64,000 nt of DNA, from contig NC_087070.1 in assembly GCF_963678635.1 (NCBI RefSeq), positions 43,942,988-44,006,987 of the forward strand. Direction: 5' to 3'. The notes beneath the pieces were generated by a model. That model had not been told where the DNA came from. It saw only the letters and a program-made list of their open reading frames with translations, and did no database searches. Source of the DNA: Symsagittifera roscoffensis. Lineage: Eukaryota; Xenacoelomorpha; Acoela; Convolutidae. Of this stretch, positions 21,820 to 31,398 are shown piece after piece; positions within the stretch are counted from its first letter, which is position 1, and every line of letters starts with the position of its first letter. Both the position numbers and the translations under genes were made by a program.

Positions 21820-24800
21820 ATTGACTGAGTATTTCCATTTCTAAAGTTGCTCCAGTCAGAGTGCGGTCACTCCTTTTGGATTTATAAACGGTTGACTTTA
21901 TCCCCGCCATGAGAATGGGTGGCACCATCGCTATATCAGTTAATATTCTATCTGCGCCAGACAATTGATAATCACCTTGCCCCAAATCCATGACTTCCTC
22001 GACTCGTTTTCTTTTCGCTGAGTTACCAGCTTTCATCGATATTTCCGAATCCACTTTCGTCTTTCCAATCCTCCTCGGCATCACTCTGCTGCCTAACTTC
22101 ATTTTCATCGCATTGATTTTATCAATCACCATTTTCGATCGCATCGTTCCTCTCCTGGTCCTTGACAGGTACACCACCTCTCCTTCATTGTCCTGCGGTG
22201 TCATCTTGATAGGAGAATTCGCTTCACTCTCATCAGTGGCTGAGTCGATCAATAACTCACTCAGTCTCCCTTCACACTCATCAAGCTTGTCAAGTACTTC
22301 TCTCATCAAGGGTTGATTGAGACCTGTTTTGAGAATGGACTGGGTCCCATAGCTCTGAATCACAGTCCAGACTTCTTCCATGAACGCCACTCTGTCCAGC
22401 TTACATCCCGTCCTACTCTCGTGGTCTCGGTGATGTACTTCCCATTCTTCTTCGGGCAGCGTTCCCAAGAAAGGTACTCTGGCTGAGGCCTCTATTCTTC
22501 TCCTCCGAGGTGATTCCATGAGGATTCTCTGATCGTTATTTCTTGTATTGCCAGGAGAGCTGCTCTCCGGCAAATTCCGTTTCATCTCCTCAAAGGCTGA
22601 CGGAGGTTCCAGTGTCGAGATGCCTTCATCCGCTGGCTCAGTCGTTTCCAACGTGTCTGCATTATTCTCAAGATCACTGAAGATATTGAAATCCAGGCTG
22701 GATGTTCCTCCTGTCGATGCCCTGTCGTCCTCCCCACCAGCTTGATCTTGTTGCATGGGTTCTTCAGTCTGACGGTTTCCACCCTGTCCGTCATCTCCTT
22801 CTGACTTGTCCCTATTCGAGTTCGATGGTCCTTGTTCGTCTTTGTCGGCTTCTTCCTGGAATCTCGGTATGAGCAATGTACCGGCCGACTTATCTTCCTC
22901 TTCTCCATGGACCACTTTGATTTCTTCGCAGCCGAAGGGTGCTAGGAAAATTCTCGTCTGCAATACTCCCGCAGCTTTCATCTCTTTTCTCACACTGGTC
23001 AGGATTACTGAGGCTTCAGGCAATTCAGTCCTGCCTCTCATCCTCATTGGAGCTAAGCCTAGTCCCCTCCATTCCTCATCAAATCCTTCAGGCTTGGGAG
23101 TAGCAGCGTTGCTTATTCGCCTTCTCGTCGCTTGATTCGTGTACGCAAATCGTGTGTACTGTAACACGGCGGCATTTCTCCCCACGAAGTATGGATCCAT
23201 CGTCGCCGAGAAATTCCCTACTCTCCTTTCATTGGTTTCGAATGCTCTCAACCTAGGAGTTTGTACTACGGAGACTGCTCCGAGCAACATCCTTCTTATC
23301 AGAGGGAATTCAGGGATTGCTTCGGGTAGCTTCTTGTAATCGCCCCAGTCCTTCGTCTCTTCTCTCACCTTGTGATACGCTGCTGTGAGACGAGGCACTC
23401 TGGTCATTTCACCATTCGTTTTGTCATAGGGCCTCAGATTCCAAAGCTTTGGAAACACCTCGATGTGTCCTCTTTCTACCTCTCCCATGCGGTCACAGAA
23501 GTGATCGTCAAAATTGATGACTGTCATCTCCGGCTCCGATATTTTCGCAAACAATAGATCTTCACTCATGAGCTCCCGCAGTGTGTGCTGCTCACACCAG
23601 TTCAGTGTACTACCGTCCACTGCCGATATGAGGTTCAGGTGCAGCACCGACCTCCTATATGCTTCCACTTTAACGTCAGGGAACGCAAAGGTGACTGCTG
23701 GTCCATAGATCACTGTCACGAACTCCGTGACTCCTCTGATCAGCGCCAAGGGATCGATTCTCATAGCTAAGCTCAAATCTGTTAACAGTGGCATGCCTCC
23801 AACATGTCGTCTAACATCTTCCTCTCTTTCAATTGTCTCGTCTTCTCCGGTTCCAAAGCGATTTTGCTGCAAGAGATACTGGATAAGAGTGTGTCTCAGG
23901 TCTCTTATTTTGTTCCACGAGTCTGTGGATTTCTTCATATCCAGATTCCACACTCTCTCTTTCATCTGCTCTGGACAACGTGCCAGTTTCATCAGTCCTC
24001 CCAAGTTTCCGTGGGTTATTGCGATCAATGTCAGAAGTCCATCTAGTCGCAGGTTCTGTATTCCATCCGTAAGCAGTATCACCGGTCCTTTCACGAAATT
24101 CTCCGCTCCAAATGTCACGAACAGGGCTATTAATTCCACTATCGATACTTTCACTACCGCTTGGAGGAATTCCTTTATCAAGTAGTGCGAGACTTTCGGG
24201 TAGACTTTTGCCAAGAAGGACGCGGTCCATCCAGCTCCCAACCCTTCTAGCATGCTGTCTGTCCTTTCAAACCCCTCCTGTCCTTTCACTTCCTGGGTCC
24301 AGAAGGTTTCCAGAGTAATCTGACACATTCTGTTCACGAACTCAGCTGTCTTTTCTCCGGCATTTTCCGCCAGGTTCACCTCCTTCAACAAGTAGGCGTG
24401 TATCTTAGTGATCATTACTGGGCCTTGCTGAAAAGCATCTGCACCCAATGCCGCTACTCTCGGATTCAGGTGTAGCCACTGGTTTGCTACCGGCTTGGTT
24501 CTCAGCACCATCGCTTCCAGATGAGCTCTTGTCTCCAGTGAATTCTTTCTTCTCGTGTCTTCACTCGCCACTTCCATTGCTCGGAACCACAAGTCGTTGG
24601 ACATCGCCGTGATCACTCGATGGTCGTCATCTATTCCTGGTTTCAGTTTGAGTTGCCGACTGAAGTTGGACAGTTCCAACCCCAGCACCTCGTCCAACAC
24701 CAACATGTGTAGCGCGTGGTCCTTGAACCCTCTCATCGCGTTTGAGATATCTGACCATACTGCAGGCAGTTCAGCCTTAAGTGGCCTCAGGTTCTCCATT

Positions 24801-26422
24801 TCTATCATGCGATTCGGGGCTGATATGATCACATCATATTTTCCCTCCGAAAGTAAGGCTACCATTGCATACACAAATTTCAGTCCATCCGGGAGATATG
24901 CATATCCCGGAGACAACGCAAATACTACTCTCAATGTCACTTTGTTGAATGATCCCTCCTTTGTCGCGTCTACCACTTCACCCATTGACTCCAGGATGTC
25001 TTTTATCGCGGGCCATACTGCGTTTTCTGCTGTTGCAGGATCTATGAGCCTGCTCAGAAAACCTCTACTGTGTAGATGGTCATTGATACCAGCAAACACA
25101 ATCGTTATCGGGTTCATCTCTGTCTGCCTCTGTACCCCTATAGCCAATGACACTGATTGCAATAGGTCTAGGTCAACTGCGGCCAGCATTATGACGTCCG
25201 GCCAAAACAAAGACTTAGAGGTGTACACGAACTCTGAATTCGCTACTACCATGATTTTGGCCTTTCTCATCTCTGCTTTGTCGTAGGCGGCGAAGATGGT
25301 CTCATCTTTCTTTATCGCTGTCAATCCGCCATATCTCTGGGCATCACCATCTTGGTTCACTAGTTTTGGGTACACTCTCTCCTTCACATGACCAGGTGGT
25401 GTCGTCAATTGCCTAAATATCTTCACGTGTTGTCCAATCGGCGCTCTCGCCGTCAGGAATCTTCCTGGCTTTTCTTCACGATTCCTCTCATCATGGTTCA
25501 ATCTCACATCTTGCAACGGTCTTGCATTCACAGGTCCTATTGTGTTGTTGGAGGGCAGTCCCTCCAAGTCGGCAAATCTCAAGGCCATCGTGGAGCTGAA
25601 ATTTATGCTAGCGGCTATCAACCAGTCTACGCCGGTTATCGAGTACAATCTGTTGACGGATAGCGTCGCTCCATTCAGCATCCTCCTTGCATCTTCGATG
25701 AAGCTCACTCTCTGTAGGTCCAGCTTCATTAGTTCTTCTTTGTATATATGCCAAGGAGACGGTATGGATCGCGACCACATCAATGAGCCTCTGCTCGGTC
25801 TTTCCTCTCGACTGGTACTCGTCGTCTCCGATCTAGTGTCCGATCTAGATGTGCCGGCTACTTCTTCGATTGGTTGGTTGACAGGTCCTATCCTTCTCCT
25901 AGGATGAATTGTTCTCCTCATCGGTGCCTCTCCCAATCGATCCTGCACGTCCGTTCTTCGACCTGGTTCACTGGAGCTTTGCTGCCGGTAATTTATGGCG
26001 GCTGGGACCGTACCCAAGCGTGTTTCCAGGTTAGGAGGCACAAAGGTGGTGATCACCGTATCACTCACCGTTCCCTCTTCCTTCAGCACTTCTGTGTCAA
26101 AGAGTTCTGCTTCCAGCTCATCCAACCGTTCTTGGAAGACTCGATTCAACCAAGCTTGTCCTTCGACACTGTCGAAGTGGATGCCATCTGTGGTCAGTCT
26201 GGCTTGATCCATGGCTCTCAATTCATGTTCAATGTCCATGAGGATCATTCTTCCGGCATTTCGATTTGCTAGGTTTCTCAAGATGTTGTTCCATCTCATG
26301 ACTCCCTCGTTGTGCCTTCTTCCTGATGCTGTCAGGCTTCTTGCGTTCATTGGCACCGTGCAAACGGTCAGTACCGCGCAACTGAACTTCTGCCAGAGAG
26401 TAGTAAACAAACACACCATCAT
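21692..26422 (-). pseudogene. Copy B second polyprotein, SGNH1 end, SGNH-like domain 2 and central region
   Basis: A 1576-codon open stretch, continuing in frame from a TGA at 26480-26482. In order: the end of SGNH domain 1 (DGIHFD near 26170-26195); a Ser/Arg linker; a second SGNH-like domain (VANSEF near 25240, FAGINDHL near 25090, SPGYAYLPDGLKF near 24900, LVLDEVLGLELSNF near 24690); a conserved region with a hydrophobic segment (24070-24155); GGMPLLTDLSLAMR and YGPAVTFAFPD; then an acidic, Ser/Gln-rich linker with a basic end. Positions 21692-21819 are read in both frames because of the shift. Confidence 0.78.
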
Positions 26423-26479
26423 TGATTCCCACAGTGCTTCCTGCTCATCTGATCCTCTGGAGATATCATTCGTCCCAAC

Positions 26480-27847
26480 TCAGATCATCACATTGGGTAT
26501 CTTCCCTGGATTCATCAGCTCCACCATGCGATATAATTGGGCAATCGTCGCGCCTCCAAAGGCCATCACCGTGGTGACCCATGAGGTCCTCAAATTCGAC
26601 AGCACTCTGACTAAGCTGTCTCCCAATATCAGGTGAGATGTCCCGAGTGGTGGTTGCTGCAGGTTCACAGCCGGGCTCCAGGTAGCTCGATTGAAGCAGG
26701 CTCTCGGATCTGTCTCCGGAACTCCCGTGAAATTATACTTCAATTGATTATTCTTCTGCACGTCTATTACACGAGACACTTTCTTCGCTGGCATCTTCCT
26801 TACTTTCCTCTCTGGGATTCTCGAGTTCCCCATGAGTGGTGTCACGTTACTCATCCCTTGTCTGATTACTGTCTGGGAGAGTTGTACTCTGCCCGTATCG
26901 TCAATCGTTCCATAGGGTGCAGTCACCCCGGAACCTGGTGCATTCTTGTTAGCGACCAATCGTCCAGCTGTCTCTATCAGTTTTCTCACTGTCTGTTCTA
27001 CGACGGGGTCACCCAAGGTGTCGCTAGGATCCGGGATTGTTACTCGATTTGTCTCCATTGGAGGTCGTGTCTCCGTTGTTTGACTCATTTCTCGAGGTGT
27101 CAAGAGCTCCATCGGGGACTGCCCACGAGGAATATCCCTTGCAGGTATCACTTTCTCAATGGACGTCGTCAACGCCACCTGCTCCGATCGCTCTTTGTAT
27201 TCCTGCCTTAAGCGTTCGATCTCTTGACCCTGCTTTTTGTTGCAGTCTTCAAACAACTTTCTCCACATGTCCCGGTCTTCCTCCATCGCCAGCATGGTCT
27301 TCGTCATATCGTCTAACTCCTTCTTCGTACTTCTCAACTGATCGTTCATCTCGTCCAGATCTTGTATGGTTTGGTTCGTCTGAACCTTCTGTGTTACTTT
27401 CGCCCCTTTTGGTGGCACAGCTGCTCTCAGTGGTGAACCAGACGAGGTCGCCTCGCTGTTCATCTCCCGATGCATTCTCGTCAGCCCAGGTTTGGGCTTG
27501 GAGGGCATTGGCATCTCACCTGGTTGGTAAGTCCTAGAACTTCCCAACCCAGGCTCATTCGCCAAGTCACTCCCTGAGAGAGCCCCGTTTCTCCACCTCA
27601 TCACTCTCATGTTCGGGCGGTCTAGTACTCCTCTTTCTCCATATGCTGCCATCAACAGGACTTCCGTGGGGCGGTCCCCACGGTTGTCGTGCCCCAAGAT
27701 GTTAATCAGGGCAGTCAGCAACATGACCACCTCTGGGTCCTCCAGAGCGAAGTCTCGTTCGATCAGCCGACGATAGATCGCATCTACCATCGGTCCTACA
27801 TATGCCTCTGCCAGGTCCATCAATTCATCCAGGTTGAAATTGTCCAT
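26480..27847 (-). pseudogene. Copy B second polyprotein, N-terminus, coiled coil and SGNH block I
   Basis: It starts at ATG 27847 (MDNFNLDELMDL), about 400 bp after the pol stop. A helical N-terminal domain (residues 1-70) is followed by TEVLLMAAYGERG, a Pro-rich stretch, a coiled coil (about 160-240), a linker and the start of SGNH domain 1 (LILGDSLVRVL, FGGATIAQL). An in-frame TGA at 26480-26482 cuts the domain just before VGTND. Copy A is open at this point, so this is a lesion. How the frame is expressed (splicing, internal promoter or reinitiation) cannot be told. Confidence 0.8.
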
Positions 27848-28243
27848 ACTGTTCTTTCCAAGTTTGATTTGATTTCGATTTCGAGTTTTGACTCAAGTGA
27901 GCAATTAAATGATCAATCAGGATCTAGAAAAGGAATCACGACTGTCACACCTGTCAGTTTCACCTTAATATATATCGTTAAAATTTGCTTAAAGACAGTT
28001 CAGATAAAAAGATATTTATCCTAAAATTTATTAAAATCAATTGGTTTCTAAAATTTTGGAATTCGACCTAAGATTGGACAGTCCAAACTTTGGATCTATT
28101 CCCAAGATCGTCATTTAGTTGTTCATGGTCACTAACCCCTACTTACCCATGATCTTAATAACCTAACACATAACATAACATAACGCACCTCTCACATATT
28201 ACACACAACTTAGTCTTTGGCCTAACACCCTCTCGCACATCAC
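27848..28243 (-). other. Spacer between pol and second polyprotein, copy B
   Basis: About 400 bp, AT-rich, without a frame of interest. It would have to hold any splice acceptor or internal promoter for the second polyprotein. Pyrimidine-rich stretches ending in ag exist but none stands out. Confidence 0.6.
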
Positions 28244-29890
28244 TCAGCCTATACTTAAGTAATATTTCTTATGTAGATATACTCGTATGTTCGTATCAGA
28301 GAATATCACGTGTACAAGCGCGTACAATTCACGAGGATGCAGTCTTCCTCTATTTGGATCGTACACTGGAAGCGAGAGCTCCTTCACGTCCATTTCCTAA
28401 AGGAAGTCCCTCAGCCTCGTCAAAGACAAGACTAGGTTTTCTGGGTCCACGTGCTGCTTCTCCGTCGCCCTCGTTACCAAGAAGCACAAGTACTTTCCTG
28501 GTATCTGCGACACCGCCGGAGGTAAGGCTGCTACGCCCCCTATCCCTGGTCTTTGCTTCCAAAGGAATTCCACGTTTTTATATTCCCTCTTAAAATCTGC
28601 CGCTAGCGCCGTCCTAAAACTCATGTCTGCGGTGATTGCTACCGCACATGTTCTGTTTGTGAGTATGAAATCACTGTCTGTTAGTATTATGTTACTTGAA
28701 TATTCATTAGGTAAGTTAAAATATGACTCAACCACCCTGCCTATGTCAGGTTTCTTAGGTTCTTCACCTGTTTCTGCTTCTAACTCTCCTGTTTCTCTTG
28801 CTATTCTCAATTTTTTTATTATCAGGTTTTCAGTGTGGGTAAGTCCTACCCCCACTCCCCGGACAAAAATATCCATCGGCGTCCCCGTCGATCGCATACC
28901 GGGTATTAAGTCAAGATTAGAAGCTGGAATGAGAAGTTGTCCTTCCTGGGCAGCCCAGGAAGGATCATCTCGTTCGGTCTTAATGTATTTCGCGCTTTCG
29001 CGATCTACGTCTTGAATCGTAACGCTGGTCTTTTCAGGGTCTGATGTCATTTCGTTCAGCCACTCTAAGACACGCAGGTTCGTCAGGTCTTGTTCATTTG
29101 ACTGCTGTTGCTCATCGTCGAACTCCACCTCGGGTTTCGACCAGTCGTCAACCCACTCATCGTTGTGATCATCGACTATGTCAATGTCCTGTGACACGGT
29201 TATTTCCTCTAAACCCACTACTTCCTCCACTATTTTCTTTAGATCTATCCTATCCACTACAAAGTCGTCACCGTAAGGATTGTATTTCTTTCTTAGTCTC
29301 GTCCCGTCTTTCTGACGAGTCTGCATCGTGAACGGAAGATCTGGTTCCATGTTCTTGGGAACCTCTGTCTGTTCGGAATCCTGCCAATCTTCCTCTGCGT
29401 AGGGCAAGGTTTCATCGTCCGCTTCGATCTGTTCGTTTGGATCCAGGTCCAATGGTGTATCCGTACCTTCCTCTACGACTTCGTTTCCATCGTTCTTCTC
29501 CCTGGTGCCTTTTTCATTGACCTCACAAGCAGGATCCATCATTAGATAATCCCCTTCTTCCATGTCTGCAGGTATACACCAGTCTTCTGTCGATGGATTG
29601 TGTGGCTTGATGTTCTCGTAGTGGGCGGCTCGGCCAGTACTCAGTCTATAAAAGCGTCCCTCTTGGTGCACCTCTGTAATCATGAAGGGTCCCCTCCACT
29701 TCTTCAGAAGCTTTTTTGTCCCTTTCGGTGGTATAACGTTCTGAAATGCCCATACGTAGTCTCCCACCGAGTAAGCCTTTGCACCAGCTGCTTTCTTGTC
29801 GAATCTTTTCCTCTGCCTTGCCTGTGCCTGCTGAGTGTTTCGTCTACACAAGTCGTTCAACTCCTGTTGGCGTCTGATCACATCCCTCAC
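28244..29890 (-). pseudogene. Copy B Pol C-terminus: integrase tail, acidic linker, macro-type domain
   Basis: Open from the TAA at 29930-29932 down to a TAG at 28397-28399, then in the same frame to the true stop at 28244-28246. In order: the helical end of integrase (VIRRQQELNDLCRR), a DYVWAFQNVIPPKGTKKLLK motif and ITEVHQEGRFYRL (SH3-like tail), an acidic linker, STGTPMDIFVRGVGVG coded across the conserved GTCCGGGGAG motif (28855-28864), and a macro-type domain from about 28730. The domain shows ITADMSFRTALAADFKREY, PGKYLCFLVTR, LPVYDPNRG and VYL. The TAG falls inside the domain. Confidence 0.72.
28845..28892 (-). promoter_or_regulatory. Conserved GTCCGGGGAG block and adjacent hairpin inside pol
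   Basis: A 28-nt stretch around the 10-mer (28855-28864) is identical in A (4143, 6852), B and C (55849), followed by an inverted repeat that is perfect in A and C (for example 4173-4190 and 55879-55896) with a GGGA loop on the coding strand. In B one pair is mismatched. It may act as an internal plus-strand primer or RNA element. It also codes for IFVRGVGVG. Confidence 0.45.
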
Positions 29891-29929
29891 GTAGACCTGT
29901 GGGGATGTTTTCTTTCCCTCATACTCTGG

Positions 29930-31354
29930 TTAGAAGAATGTCAAGGGTAAAGACTTCTCGTGTCCCGTCAGCATCATGTGTGGACTGACTCCAGTGGTGG
30001 AGTGTTGCGTGCTATTATAAGCTCCCATCACCTGTGGAAGGTATCTGTCCCAATCGGTCATGTACCTGGAACAATATACCCTCAGCATCGACACTAACGT
30101 CCTATTCTGTCTTTCCACTAAGCCATTCGTCTGAGGGTGGTATGTCGTGGAGTGAGCCTGAGCGACTTGTGACCGTCTCATAAGCTCTTTCGTAAGCTCG
30201 CCTACGAAAGCCGTTCCATTGTCCGATTGAAACGTCATTGGACATCCGTGTCTTGCTATCCACGTATTGATCAGGTGGTCGCATGTCTCTTCCGCCGAGG
30301 CAGTTATGCAGGGCACGGCCTCTGCATACTTCGTGAAGTGATCTATCATGACCAAGACTTGGTTGTAACCGCTGTCTGTCATGCATATCTTCTGGTGATC
30401 TATCTGCACCACCTCGTTGAATTCAGACGACTCAATTGATTGTAAAGGAAATCGCAACTTCCTAGGATCCTTGACCTGTTGGCATGATAGACATGCTGTC
30501 ACCCATTTCTCGCATGCCTTTTTCATCCCAGGCCACTCAAAGCGCTTCAGGATCCTCTGATACACTTTGTCGATCCCTTGATGGCCCATCTGATCATGCG
30601 ACCTGAATAATAGTTCTGTCTGATAGAGTTGCGGCAACACTATCGCGTTATATTTGTATAAGACCTTGTCTTCTTCTCTTCTCCTGCAAGCCACGATCCC
30701 GTCCTTGTTCAGATATAATCTCCCCTCCTTCTGCATGAAGTATTGTCTCAGGATCCTATAGCTGTCTTCTTCCAGGTCACCTTTGTCAGGTGCACCGTTT
30801 TCTATCCACCTTTTTAGGTTGCTTGTCATGCGATCATTTCTCTGCGCCCTTAGAAGGTCCGAGAGTCTGTATCTCGCCTTCAAGTACGTCTTCATGACTC
30901 TCATCTGACTGTTCAGCTCGTTAGGCTGATGTGTGTCTTCTTCCATCTTAACGCACCAAATCTTCGCCAACGGTTGTGTTTCTTGTTGAAACGGCTGAAG
31001 ATCAGTCCTGACTACCTCTTTCTGCGGCAACAGGCTTATCGAACGTTTCGATACCGCTATCGTTTCTAAGTCATCCGCTGCGTTGTCAAAGACTCTTTCG
31101 CTTGGTATTAGGTAGCGATCACTGTCAGGATCCTGGTACACCTCTCTGTCCAGGTTTCTCGCCCGAGTTTCCACTAGTAGCGTGTGTATCGCCAGTTCTG
31201 GCAGTTCTGATCCCGAGGTCGAATCCCTGTCTGAATAGGTGTTCATTCTCGAGCTTTCTGACTTATCATCCGTCGAAGGTGTTGTGCTGGAGACCGCACG
31301 CTCCTCCAGATCATGTCCGTATTTCCTTCGCATCCATCTGAACTCCCCGGACAA
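29930..31354 (-). pseudogene. Copy B integrase
   Basis: A 474-codon stretch holding the end of the acidic linker, a helical region (NELNSQMRVMKTYLK), and an integrase with intact HHCC (SHDQMGHQGIDKV ... CLSC) and DDE residues: MIDHFTKYAEAVP (about 30345), FQSDNGTAFV (about 30220), NGLVERQNRTLV (about 30105). It is the only copy here with all four zinc ligands. It starts after a one-base deletion in a CCCC run (31409-31417) and ends at a TAA replacing the Tyr of LTFFYPEYEG. Confidence 0.87.
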
Positions 31355-31398
31355 AACTTTGTTCTCTAGGTCCTGTTTCTCATCAGGAATTTTCTCGT

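Noticed and set aside
23900..24300. Envelope glycoprotein in the second polyprotein
   Set aside because: No N-terminal signal peptide, no fusion-peptide or transmembrane arrangement and no furin-like site could be supported. Only one conserved hydrophobic segment is visible.
26480..26482. Reassigned stop codons (alternative genetic code)
   Set aside because: All three stop codons interrupt the frames at scattered places (TGA, TAA, TAG), frameshifts are also present, and the other copies have sense codons at those places. Decay is sufficient.
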